Made by a program: the position numbers and the translations under genes. 50,644 nucleotides of DNA from the NCBI GenBank assembly GCA_028277485.1, contig JANQGE010000118.1, forward strand, positions 1-50,644, written 5' to 3'. This stretch comes from Chlorobium sp. (GTDB lineage Bacteria > Bacteroidota > Chlorobiia > Chlorobiales > Chlorobiaceae). Below, piece after piece: positions 15,540-23,549 of the stretch; position 1 is the first letter of the stretch; every line of letters starts with the position of its first letter. Below the pieces are notes generated by a model. It saw nothing but the letters and a program-made list of their open reading frames with translations, had not been told where the DNA came from and did no database searches.

Positions 15540-17281
15540 AAATGCCGGTCAATGATTGTCTTGAGCCTCGCGTTGACTCTGCGATGTTCCGCAACGTTTT
15601 CCTCTCTTGAACTGGTTATTTCAATGATTCCGGAGACAGGCGATTGGCACATGTCGGTGTAACACTCTGCAAAACTTCTGTTGGTAGACGGGTTGCTGTA
15701 GGGAAGGCCGAACGTTTCTGAAGCTGAGCGGATACTGTAATCCTGCGGAGTGCCGAAAGTCGTTTCGAAAATATCTTTGTGGCTCGCAATAGGCAGGAAA
15801 GAAAAAATACCTCCGCCGTTATTGTTGATGACAACAATATGCAGGGGATGTTCCATGTTGCGCAAAAGGGTAAGTGAGTTGATGTCGTGCAGGAATGAGA
15901 TGTCGCCGATAAGAAGTGTCGCCGGCTTGCCGAGTCCCTGGGCGAAACCGGCTGCAGTTGCGATGTTTCCGTCGATTCCACTTGCACCACGGTTCATTCC
16001 GCAGAAAGGTGCGGTTCCGTTTTTACGCAACGCCGCATAGGTATCCATATCCCTTACGGGCATGCTGTTGGCAAGGAACGCGACGTGGTCTTCGGGGATT
16101 TCTCCGGAGACAATCCGTGCCGCGGAAATTTCGGTGACAGGGGCTTCAGGGGCGCAATACCCGTCGAGTTCCTTTTCAATCTCGAGACATACGGGGCCAA
16201 ACGAAAGATCGTTTTCATGCGCGCAACTGATCTCGGAGGTAAGCAGGTTTGCAAGATCACCGGGCGGGGCTTCGACGCTCATGGTGACATTATGGTCCGG
16301 GTTATAGCGGCCGGAGTGTTTTTTTATGACAATGACGTGTTCCGGGGCCCAATTTTTTATCGCGGCTGCCAATTGCCTGCCGACAAGTTTCCCGCCGAAA
16401 TGAAGTACGGCATCCGGTCTGAAAAGGGAGGTGAAACGCTCGGAGAGCAGCAGCAGCTGAAGCGGTTCGTTCTCCGGGTGCATACGGAGCTGTGACGCTA
16501 TGTCAGCATACAACGGAATTTTCAGGGTTTTAGCCAGGTTGAGAACAGCTTCAGCATCAGCAGGAGTGTCGAGTTGCCCGGCGACAAGAAGCGGTTGCGA
16601 AGCGTTTTCGAGTATCTCTCTCACCTGGTTGACGGCCGTGCGGTCTGTTTTCATCCGGGCGATGGCAAAACTGTTCAACGGATTCTGCTTGTTTCGCCAG
16701 GAATCCAGCGTTCGGGTCCAAATGCTCTCTTCCGGGACATCGACCGGATCGAGGGGTTCCCTGAACGGCAGATTGAGATGTACGGGACCCGGAGGATAAC
16801 CGAGGCTTCGCCGCACAGCATGGTCAATGGTGGAAAGCAGCGCCCGTGCAGGGGTGTCGCCGGATGGTTCGGGGAGCTCGAAATTCCAGCGCGTATAGCT
16901 GCCGAAAATTCCGGATTGTCGTATGGTTTGGTTTGCTCCTGTTTCAAGCAGTTCAAAAGGTCTGTCGGCGGAAAGGATAAGCATCGGCTGGTTGTCCACT
17001 GATGCTTCTATGACCGCAGGGAAATAGTTCGCTACGGCTGTTCCCGAAGTGCATATTAGTACGGCCGGTGTTTGCTCTCCCCGTGCATAGCCGAGAGCAA
17101 AGAATGCTGCTGCGCGCTCATCGGGAAAAACTGTGCACAGCACTTCAGGGTGTCTTGCCGCCGCAGCTGTGAGAAAGGTTGACCGGGAACCGGGGGAAAT
17201 ACAGAAGCGTCTGATACCGTGACGAACAAGCTCTTCAATGATCAGTGTACTCCAGAGCGAGGTTATCTGCTTGTGATTCAT
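15536..17281 (-). CDS. menD: SEPHCHC synthase (MenD)
   Basis: Thiamine-diphosphate enzyme joining isochorismate and 2-oxoglutarate, the committed step to menaquinone. It has the N-terminal FCISPGSRSTFLT and VFPDERAAAFFALGYARG segments, CTSGTAVANYFPAVIEA, and the C-terminal ThDP/Mg motif GDISFLHDIN...NNNGGGIFSFLP. I place the start at ATG 17281 (MNHKQITSLWSTLI), where family members begin. An in-frame GTG at 17329 overlaps the menF stop and would add 16 residues with no homology value. An ATG at 17296 is also possible; ribosome-site evidence is weak for all three. Confidence 0.95.
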   Translation of the reverse strand: MNHKQITSLWSTLIIEELVRHGIRRFCISPGSRSTFLTAAAARHPEVLCTVFPDERAAAFFALGYARGEQTPAVLICTSGTAVANYFPAVIEASVDNQPMLILSADRPFELLETGANQTIRQSGIFGSYTRWNFELPEPSGDTPARALLSTIDHAVRRSLGYPPGPVHLNLPFREPLDPVDVPEESIWTRTLDSWRNKQNPLNSFAIARMKTDRTAVNQVREILENASQPLLVAGQLDTPADAEAVLNLAKTLKIPLYADIASQLRMHPENEPLQLLLLSERFTSLFRPDAVLHFGGKLVGRQLAAAIKNWAPEHVIVIKKHSGRYNPDHNVTMSVEAPPGDLANLLTSEISCAHENDLSFGPVCLEIEKELDGYCAPEAPVTEISAARIVSGEIPEDHVAFLANSMPVRDMDTYAALRKNGTAPFCGMNRGASGIDGNIATAAGFAQGLGKPATLLIGDISFLHDINSLTLLRNMEHPLHIVVINNNGGGIFSFLPIASHKDIFETTFGTPQDYSIRSASETFGLPYSNPSTNRSFAECYTDMCQSPVSGIIEITSSREENVAEHRRVNARLKTIIDRHL

Positions 17282-17321
17282 TCCTTGGTTGATCATTTCG
17301 AATTGTCCCGACCAGATGAAC

Positions 17322-18737
17322 TTATGCACTGTAACGGGTTATAGCGAGGATGTCGGCGATTTTCTGATCGACCTCTTCCCATTCGGATGCCGGATCCGAG
17401 CCCCGGACGAGTCCGGCTCCGGAGTAAAGGTAAACCTTACCTCCTTTTGCAACTGCCGAGCGGATGCCCACGGCAAATTCAGCAGAGTTGCGGCTGATCC
17501 ATCCTACAGGTCCCGCGTACCACCCCCTGCTGAACGGTTCAAGGCGAATGATCTGCTCAAGGGCTTTGGTTCTCGGTACGCCTCCGACTGCGGGCGTTGG
17601 ATGGAGGGTTTTAAGTACGGCGGCATCGCTGTTTGCTTCAGGGTTCAACGTTGCCCGGCATTGGGTATAGAGGTGGACCAACCGGTTAAGCTGCAATACC
17701 CGTACGCTTTCTTCCATATCTATTTCACGGCAGATGGGTTTCAGTTCACTGGCAATGGTATCTCTGACGAATTTATGTTCTCTGATATCCTTTTCGGAGT
17801 TGAGCAGCTGCTGGCATGCGTCACGGCTTCCATCGCCGATTGTTTCCCTGGAACAGGTCCCGGCAAGAGCTTCCGTCAAAAGCTGATCGTTGTCACGGCG
17901 GTAAAGCCTTTCAGGTGTGAAGCTGAAAAAAGCAGTGTTTTTTTCGGGTTCGAAATAGTATCGGTAAATGGAGCTTTCCGGAAAAGGGTACCTGAGCATA
18001 AAGAGAAGAGGAGAAAACCCGCTGTCAAATTCAAGTAATGTCTGCCGGGCAAGAATTATTTTTCCCATTAACCCTTCCCGGAACCTGTCAAGGATCTGGC
18101 TGCATGTTTCCATCCACTGTTTCTGATCGGGGTTAAAAGAAACAGCTTTTATGTCAGGCAAACGCGTATTGTCGGGAAGCGCCGAAGGTTTCAGTCTGTC
18201 GATTGCTTCAAGCAGTAAGTTGTATTGTGCGGCAGTATTCTTTCCCGGTTCAAGCAGGAGATGGCATCTGAGAGTATGGACTCCGTTTCTTACAGCAAGC
18301 TGAATTTTGGGCAACACAAAAGTGAACGACTTGAATACCTGCCATTGTTCATCTTGTTTCTGTTCGTTGTTGAAACAGAATCCTCCGAAATAACGGGCAC
18401 CAGCATTTTTTTTTGAGATTTCTTTCTGAAGAATATCGAAACTTTCGCTATTGGGGCCGATTTTGTCATGCTCAATGGCGTCAGCCAAGCCTATTCCCGC
18501 TACAAGATCATTTTTTCTCCTGTTCGACCAGTAAAGCTTCGGATAAAAATCCTGATTGTGCAGCCACAGCAGAGGATCGGTTGCCGCGACGGCTATCGAA
18601 AAGGTTTGAAGAGAAAGTGCTGAAACACTTCCGGTTGAAGCAGAATGGCGACTAACCATTTCCTGTAATGCATTTATAGCCTTTGCCATTGGCAAGGGCT
18701 TGCTGACCGGTTCAATAATGTCGGTTAGTTTGTTCAT
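17322..18737 (-). CDS. menF: Isochorismate synthase (MenF)
   Basis: Chorismate-utilising enzyme converting chorismate to isochorismate, first step of the pathway. The C-terminal chorismate-binding domain is clear: KIILARQTLLEF, FSFTPERLYRR, TEALAGTCSR, a PTPAVGGVP segment, and the final YLYSGAGLVRGSDPASEWEE with the Mg-binding glutamate. The N-terminal half is less conserved, as usual. The start is put at ATG 18737 (MNKLTDIIEP). A TTG at 18824 in the same frame would overlap the upstream stop. It leads the men genes after the TPR lipoprotein. Confidence 0.94.
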   Translation of the reverse strand: MNKLTDIIEPVSKPLPMAKAINALQEMVSRHSASTGSVSALSLQTFSIAVAATDPLLWLHNQDFYPKLYWSNRRKNDLVAGIGLADAIEHDKIGPNSESFDILQKEISKKNAGARYFGGFCFNNEQKQDEQWQVFKSFTFVLPKIQLAVRNGVHTLRCHLLLEPGKNTAAQYNLLLEAIDRLKPSALPDNTRLPDIKAVSFNPDQKQWMETCSQILDRFREGLMGKIILARQTLLEFDSGFSPLLFMLRYPFPESSIYRYYFEPEKNTAFFSFTPERLYRRDNDQLLTEALAGTCSRETIGDGSRDACQQLLNSEKDIREHKFVRDTIASELKPICREIDMEESVRVLQLNRLVHLYTQCRATLNPEANSDAAVLKTLHPTPAVGGVPRTKALEQIIRLEPFSRGWYAGPVGWISRNSAEFAVGIRSAVAKGGKVYLYSGAGLVRGSDPASEWEEVDQKIADILAITRYSA

Positions 18738-18820
18738 GGGTGCACGCCAGCGGATTTTCTCTCCCAAAGGGCAGCCGCAAACTGCCGGTACGGGATTTAC
18801 ATGTAAGTTCTCTGAAAACC

Positions 18821-19426
18821 TCAATTTTCATTTTCCAGATGGCGTTCCAGAGAGACGGCAAGATAATTGTTTTTCTCCTGAAGCCATGCATAAATCTCTT
18901 GAGCTTTTGCTTTCTGACCGGTCCTGATATAACAAATTGCAAGGTTGTAATGTGCTTCTTCAAAAGCGGTGCTGTTTGCAATTGCCTGAAGGTATGCCTC
19001 GATTGCCCGGTCACACTTTTTCAGCTGCAGATACACATTGCCTATATCGTAGAAACGGAGGGAGTCGCCGGGTGAATATTCGAGGCTTTTCTTGAAATAT
19101 TCAAGTGCCTGTGTGTAGTTCTTGCGGTTGAAATATGCCGCACCAAGTGCAGGATAAACGGTGGAACCGCTTTGAGGGTTGAGCGAAAGAGCTTTTTCAT
19201 ATAACTCTGTGGCCTTGTCGTATTGTTGCTGTCTCGCATATGCGTTGCCGAGCTTGATGTAAGCCCGGGAATCTTCGGGGTTCTGCCATACAGCCTGTTG
19301 AAGATCATTGATTTCCTTGGATGACGGATCGCATCCCGGCAAAGTCAGGACTGCAGCACCTGACGAGAGAAGAACAATAACCGCAAGCAGCAACGGCTTA
19401 AAGAGATGTCGGTCAATATGAATCAT
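18821..19426 (-). CDS. TPR-repeat lipoprotein
   Basis: 201-aa protein with a lipoprotein signal: a hydrophobic LLLAVIVLLSSGAAVLTLPG is followed directly by the lipobox Cys. Three to four tetratricopeptide repeats follow (for example AYIKLGNAYARQQQYDKATE, and AALGAAYFNRKNYTQALEYF), which are protein-interaction scaffolds. It ends in a charged helix. Start ATG 19426 gives the signal peptide. The upstream frame runs through the mobile repeat at 19552-19664 and is not coding. It sits upstream of menF, but a functional link to quinone synthesis is not evident. Confidence 0.85.
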   Translation of the reverse strand: MIHIDRHLFKPLLLAVIVLLSSGAAVLTLPGCDPSSKEINDLQQAVWQNPEDSRAYIKLGNAYARQQQYDKATELYEKALSLNPQSGSTVYPALGAAYFNRKNYTQALEYFKKSLEYSPGDSLRFYDIGNVYLQLKKCDRAIEAYLQAIANSTAFEEAHYNLAICYIRTGQKAKAQEIYAWLQEKNNYLAVSLERHLENEN

Positions 19427-19551
19427 TGGCGGTACAATATAATGACCTGGATGGGTCGCTTCAAACTGCCCTGAAAACAGTAATATATACATATATCCAT
19501 CATGAAAAATTCCGCAAGCAGCAAGCGGTAGAGGAATCAGCAGGTATTTGA

Positions 19552-19664
19552 GGGTACCTCTACAAATTGTCGTGAGCGACTTGAGTACGAGGCGGACGGA
19601 GCACAGAAACCCTCTCCTATCCGACCAACGAATCAGGGTGCGCAGCAAATTAGTAGAGGTACCC
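19552..19664 (-). mobile_element. MITE-like element with TTGA target duplication (113 bp)
   Basis: Ends are GGGTACCTCTACAAATT and AGTAGAGGTACCC. The element is flanked on both sides by TTGA (19548-19551 and 19665-19668), a 4-bp direct repeat expected of transposition. Orientation is reversed relative to the copies at 25063 and 46410. It carries the right block (GTCGTGAGCGACTTGAGTAC), short middle block (CAGAAACCCTCTCCTATCCG) and left block. Confidence 0.85.
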
Positions 19665-19666
19665 TT

Positions 19667-19703
19667 GAAAGTGACGACCAGTGACAAGTTAGTCTAAAGT
19701 AAC
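19667..19703. repeat. Short motif relic (GTTACTTTA-ACTAACTTG)
   Basis: Read on the minus strand, GTTACTTTAGACTAACTTGT is followed by CACTGG. The same word with one change (GTTACTTTAAACTAACTTGT) is at about 27801-27820 inside the large motif array. It abuts the mobile element. Confidence 0.65.
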
Positions 19704-19753
19704 TTCTGTGTCCACCGTTTTTCGGTACAATTTGAAACGCTCAATCCAGGCTT

Positions 19754-20629
19754 ATGTTATTCGGTAGAAACCGGCATGTAATCTCCGCCAGCAGGAGAAC
19801 CGATATTCCGGCATTTTACACAAAATGGTTTGTAGACAAAGTGCGCCAAGGGTACTGTAAGGTAGTAAATCCCTATAATCCTTTACAGGTAAAAGAGGTG
19901 TCGCTTCACCCCGAAGATGTTGCGGCAATCGTGTTCTGGACACGGTACTCGGGTCCCCTTCACTGTTACCTTGCAGAGCTGGACAGCAGAGGATTCAACT
20001 ATTACTTCCTTTACACCATTACGGGGTATCCTTCCGGTTATGAACCAGGTCTTCCCTCGATCGATGAGAATATCAACGATTTTCTTGCGCTTGCCGAACG
20101 CATAGGTCCCGAAAAGGTGATATGGCGCTATGACCCGGTAGTGATGACCTGCGAGCTGGATATGGACTTTCACACCGGGAATTTCATGCGGCTTGCCCGT
20201 CGGCTTGCACCCGGAACAGAAAGCGTTATCATAACCTTTTTAAAGATGTACCGTCATATAGGGAGAAAGCTGAAATACATAGGGTATACGCCTCCTGCGT
20301 TAGAAACCCGTCGTGCTCTTGAGGAGCGGCTTCTTCCTGTGGCTTCAGCTGCCGGCATCAGGGTAAGGCGCTGCGGGAAAAGGGATGCATTCAGCCGTGT
20401 GCCTGAAGGGAAGTGTATCGATGAAAAGCTTTTGAAGAACCTGTTCGGCCTTGAACTTTCATCGCGGAAAGATCAGGGTCAACCTGAAGAATGCAGATGC
20501 ATTCAAAGTATAGATATTGGGAGATATGGCTCATGTCTTCACCGTTGTATTTACTGTTATGCATCGCGGGATTTTCAGTGTGCCGAACGCCGCTACAGGG
20601 AGCATGATTACAGGGCGGATATGCTGTGA
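19754..20629 (+). CDS. DUF1848 family protein (possible radical-SAM-like Fe-S protein)
   Basis: 291-aa cytoplasmic protein of unknown function. The opening VISASRRTDIPAFYTKWF and VVNPYNPLQVKEVSL, then IVFWTRY and YFLYTITGYP, are typical of DUF1848. The C-terminus holds a cysteine cluster, CLHRCIYCYAS (CxxxCxxC) preceded by ECRCIQSIDIG, which resembles a radical-SAM cluster site but sits at the C-terminal end. Two further cysteines follow in the tail. Start ATG 19754. The neighbouring copper genes 3' of it are separated by about 110 bp and are not obviously related. Confidence 0.88.
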   Translation: MLFGRNRHVISASRRTDIPAFYTKWFVDKVRQGYCKVVNPYNPLQVKEVSLHPEDVAAIVFWTRYSGPLHCYLAELDSRGFNYYFLYTITGYPSGYEPGLPSIDENINDFLALAERIGPEKVIWRYDPVVMTCELDMDFHTGNFMRLARRLAPGTESVIITFLKMYRHIGRKLKYIGYTPPALETRRALEERLLPVASAAGIRVRRCGKRDAFSRVPEGKCIDEKLLKNLFGLELSSRKDQGQPEECRCIQSIDIGRYGSCLHRCIYCYASRDFQCAERRYREHDYRADML

Positions 20630-20723
20630 AGAGCTGTGGAACTGGTGCTTTTGAATACCGCTTACTTTTCAAAAAATCGGGGTTGAATGGGTATACGGCA
20701 GAACAATTGGAAATGTAAATTCA

Positions 20724-20730
20724 AAGGAGG
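20724..20730 (+). promoter_or_regulatory. Strong ribosome-binding site for the copper chaperone gene
   Basis: AAGGAGG lies 7 bp before ATG 20738. It decides between this start and an in-frame alternative at 20687, which would place the Shine-Dalgarno sequence inside the gene. Confidence 0.75.
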
Positions 20731-20737
20731 ACAGGAT

Positions 20738-20947
20738 ATGAGAACCATGACAATGGCCGTTGAGGGAATGCACTGCCAGGGGTGTGAAGTGCTTGTAAAA
20801 GAAGGGCTTGAAGAGCTTGACGGTGTTGAAAAGGCTGATGTTTCGCATGCTTCGGGTACGCTGACGGTTGTTTATGATGAAGGGGCGGTTACTCCTGAAG
20901 CGTTCAGGAAAGTCGTTGAAGATGCAGGGTACAGGGTTTCGGGATAA
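20738..20947 (+). CDS. Heavy-metal-associated (HMA) copper chaperone, CopZ-like
   Basis: 69-aa single HMA domain with the metal-binding motif GMHCQGC (CxxC) and the ferredoxin-like beta-alpha-beta-beta-alpha-beta pattern. Such proteins deliver Cu(I) to the partner ATPase. The start is fixed by the AAGGAGG at 20724. It ends 2 bp before the copper ATPase starts, so the pair forms a two-gene operon. No CueR/CsoR-type regulator is in the window. Confidence 0.9.
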   Translation: MRTMTMAVEGMHCQGCEVLVKEGLEELDGVEKADVSHASGTLTVVYDEGAVTPEAFRKVVEDAGYRVSG

Positions 20948-20949
20948 CT

Positions 20950-23133
20950 ATGGAAAAAGCTGACTTGAAAATAGCCGGCATGCACTGTGAGAGCTGCGTG
21001 AAGCTTATTGAAAAAGCTCTCGGAAAAGCCAAAGGGGTACACAGTGTCGTTGTCAATTTTGCTGCCGGAAAAGCCTTGGTAACTTACGATCCCGCGTTGA
21101 CCGATCCCTCCGGGCTTGTCAGGGCGGTTGAAAAACGGGGGTACGGGGCACGCCTGATTGAGCGCGCCGATACCGGAAAGACCGAAACCACTTATCGCGG
21201 TGAACTTCGCGGTCTGCGGAAGCGGTTTATTATCGGCGCTGTCTTTGCGGTTCCGGCGCTGGTTCTGAGTATGTTCTTCATGAGGGACCCGCTTCCCTAT
21301 CAGGGCTACATGCTGTGGTTTCTCGCAACTCCCGTGCAGTTTTATGTAGGCAGGGAGTTTTACCTTGGGGCATGGATAGCTCTCAGGAACGGCTCTTCGA
21401 CCATGGATACGCTGGTGGCGCTGGGAACCAGCGCAGCTTACTTCTATTCTCTTTACCTTGTGCTTTTCGAGGGGGAGAATCATCAGTACTTCGAAGCCTC
21501 GGCTGTCCTGATAACGCTTGTGGTTCTCGGCAAGTATCTCGAAGCGGTGTCGAAACACCGGACGTCGGAAGCAATCGGCAGACTTGAAAAGCTTTTTCCG
21601 AAAGAGGCATCGGTTATCAGGAACGGGCTCGAAGTCAAAGTGCCGGTTGAAGAGGTTGACCCGGGGGAAGCCGTAGTTGTTCGTCCCGGAGAGCAGGTGC
21701 CTGTTGACGGCGAGATTGTCAAGGGAACAACAACGCTCGATGAGAGCATGGTGACCGGAGAAAGTGTTCCGGTCGCAAGAGGGGTGGGTGAAGCTGTCAT
21801 AGGTTCAACCATCAACCGGGAAGGCAGCTTTACGATGAAGGTTACCCGTACCGGATCGGAAACAATGCTGGCTAAGATTGTCCGTCTGGTAGAAGACGCA
21901 CAGATGCGGAAGGCACCTGTACAAAGATTCGCCGACAAGGTGTCATCCTGGTTTGTGCCTGCGGTGATAGCTGTTGCTTGCGTCACGTTCATTGTCTGGT
22001 TTGTCGTGCTCGGCGCTGCACTCAGCTTTGCACTTGTGGCGGCGGTATCGGTTCTGGTTATAGCCTGTCCTTGTGCGCTTGGGCTTGCAACCCCTACGGC
22101 GATTATGGTTGGTACGGGCATGGGCGCCCGTGAAGGTATCCTCATAAAAGGAGGAGACGCACTTGAAACTGCAGGCCGTCTCCGCCATATCGTATTCGAT
22201 AAAACCGGAACAATAACGAAGGCGGCGCCGGAAGTGACCGCGATAAAGGCGTTCAAGGAATACAGCGAAACTGAATGCGTGCGATTGGCTGCCGGGATGG
22301 AACGCGGCTCGGAGCATCCACTGGCTAAGGCGGTGGTCAGAAAAGCTGGAATGATGGGTGTTCAGCCTGCGGAAATGGATGATTTTCGGGCTCATACCGG
22401 CAAAGGTGTCGAGGCTTTGATCGGAGGAGACCGTTACCATGTCGGTTCGCCCCGTTTTATCGAGGAAGCCGGTATCGATACGGAGTATTTCAGGCAGGCT
22501 GCCGAAGAGTATGAAGCTGAAGGACAGACCGTGATCATGCTTGCCGGAGCCGGAAAAGCTTTGGGTATTTTTGCTCTGAGCGACACGGTGAGACCTGAAG
22601 CGGCGGAAACCGTCAGCAGGCTGCATGCAATGGGGCTTTCCACTTCGATGATAACCGGGGACAATGAACAGGTCGCCCGGGCGATAGCGGGAGAAACCGG
22701 GATATCGTCATACCGGGCGGGGATTCTGCCCGGCGAAAAGGCGGCTTTTATTGAGAAAATGCAGGGAAGCGGAAAGGTAGCCATGGTAGGTGACGGTATC
22801 AATGATGCGCCCGCACTGGCGCGTGCGGATATCGGTATTGCAATGGGGTCGGGAACCGATATTGCCATGGAAACCGGTGATATAGTGTTTATGCGTGACG
22901 ATCTTTCGTGTCTCCCCCGGGCCATACGGCTGAGTCGCCTGACCATGCAGCGTATCGGCCTGAACATGTTCTGGGCGTTGTTCTACAATGCCGTCGGGAT
23001 CCCTGTTGCGGCAGGTCTGCTCTATCCATGGACGGGCTGGCTGCTCAACCCCATGATTGCCGGAGGAGCCATGGCCTTGAGTTCTGTAAGTGTCGTGCTG
23101 AGTTCCCTGATGCTGAAACTGAAAAAATTCTAA
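20950..23133 (+). CDS. copA: Copper-translocating P1B-type ATPase
   Basis: Inner-membrane ATP-driven Cu(I) exporter. The 727-aa protein has one N-terminal HMA domain (GMHCESC, residues 10-16), eight predicted membrane helices, the actuator motif TGES (about 269-272), the metal-site CPC (C373-P-C375), and the phosphorylation site DKTGT (from D417). The nucleotide-binding HP motif (SEHPLAKA) and the hinge GDGINDAP are also present. The C-terminal helix has MIAGGAMALSSVSVVLSSL, the Cu(I)-ATPase signature with its conserved M and SS. It is coupled to the chaperone gene. Confidence 0.96.
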   Translation: MEKADLKIAGMHCESCVKLIEKALGKAKGVHSVVVNFAAGKALVTYDPALTDPSGLVRAVEKRGYGARLIERADTGKTETTYRGELRGLRKRFIIGAVFAVPALVLSMFFMRDPLPYQGYMLWFLATPVQFYVGREFYLGAWIALRNGSSTMDTLVALGTSAAYFYSLYLVLFEGENHQYFEASAVLITLVVLGKYLEAVSKHRTSEAIGRLEKLFPKEASVIRNGLEVKVPVEEVDPGEAVVVRPGEQVPVDGEIVKGTTTLDESMVTGESVPVARGVGEAVIGSTINREGSFTMKVTRTGSETMLAKIVRLVEDAQMRKAPVQRFADKVSSWFVPAVIAVACVTFIVWFVVLGAALSFALVAAVSVLVIACPCALGLATPTAIMVGTGMGAREGILIKGGDALETAGRLRHIVFDKTGTITKAAPEVTAIKAFKEYSETECVRLAAGMERGSEHPLAKAVVRKAGMMGVQPAEMDDFRAHTGKGVEALIGGDRYHVGSPRFIEEAGIDTEYFRQAAEEYEAEGQTVIMLAGAGKALGIFALSDTVRPEAAETVSRLHAMGLSTSMITGDNEQVARAIAGETGISSYRAGILPGEKAAFIEKMQGSGKVAMVGDGINDAPALARADIGIAMGSGTDIAMETGDIVFMRDDLSCLPRAIRLSRLTMQRIGLNMFWALFYNAVGIPVAAGLLYPWTGWLLNPMIAGGAMALSSVSVVLSSLMLKLKKF

Positions 23134-23150
23134 CGGGTGTCTTAACTCGC

Positions 23151-23168
23151 GGAATACATAGAGGTGCC
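23151..23168 (+). repeat. MITE-like element, right-end fragment
   Basis: GGAATACATAGAGGTGCC matches the right terminal repeat (ATTTATAGAGGTGCCC) with two changes. Only this end remains, between copA and tRNA-Asp. Confidence 0.45.
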
Positions 23169-23243
23169 TCGAAGAGATCGTTAGTTTGTTTCGATACCGA
23201 AACCGGTCGTGGCTGCTGTCTATGCGGATAAAAAGGGATGTTG

Positions 23244-23318
23244 CGGAGCTGACGGGACTCGAACCCGCGGCCTCCTGCGTGACAGGCAGGCGCTCTAACC
23301 AAACTGAGCTACAGCTCC
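23244..23318 (-). tRNA. tRNA-Asp (GTC)
   Basis: On the minus strand the gene begins GGAGCTGTAGCTCAG. The acceptor stem GGAGCTG pairs with CAGCTCC. The D arm is AGCTCAGTTTGGTTAGAGC, the anticodon stem-loop CCTGCCTGTCACGCAGG contains GTC, and the T arm contains GGTTCGAACCC. The discriminator base is G, as expected for Asp, and CCA is not encoded. A promoter is visible immediately upstream. Confidence 0.96.
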
Positions 23319-23326
23319 TCTGGAGA

Positions 23327-23352
23327 GTTGTAAATGTAGAAATATTTACAAC
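23327..23352. promoter_or_regulatory. 9-bp inverted repeat over the tRNA-Asp promoter
   Basis: GTTGTAAAT and ATTTACAAC are perfect 9-bp inverted arms separated by 8 bp. The repeat covers the -10 box and most of the spacer of the tRNA promoter, so it could be an operator, or a leader hairpin. Protein binding is inference only. Confidence 0.4.
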
Positions 23353-23361
23353 CCCGTCCAA
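23333..23361 (-). promoter_or_regulatory. Promoter of tRNA-Asp
   Basis: Minus strand TTGGAC (23361-23356), 17-bp spacer, TACATT (23338-23333). The -10 box ends 14 bp before the first tRNA nucleotide, a normal distance for a tRNA promoter. Confidence 0.55.
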
Positions 23362-23549
23362 AAAGTTTTTTCATTTTAATTCTTGTATATTTCGGGTTAA
23401 ACTAACCTTTTCACATTGTTCCGGCTTCTCCGGAATGCACGAACAATCGTTCGAACCGGGTTGCAGCTTTTCTATACGGATCTTGCGATAAGTACTCTGC
23501 CAGGGCTGTTTACCCGTTTTTTCCACATGCATGATTTGCTCAACCGCCT

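Noticed and set aside
20872..21558. 228-codon minus-strand gene opposite the copper genes
   Set aside because: It covers both the copper chaperone end and the start of copA, which are both well supported on the plus strand.
21943..22626. Long minus-strand open frames inside copA
   Set aside because: They overlap the ATPase over its conserved motifs, and their translations are rich in Arg, His and Ser with no domains.
23186..23491. 101-codon frame (contains LTGLEPAASCVTGRRSNQTEL)
   Set aside because: This is the reverse-strand translation of the tRNA-Asp gene, a common false protein.
23362..23549. Glycine-type riboswitch before the alanine/glycine symporter
   Set aside because: No recognisable conserved riboswitch core was seen in the leader, so I do not claim one.
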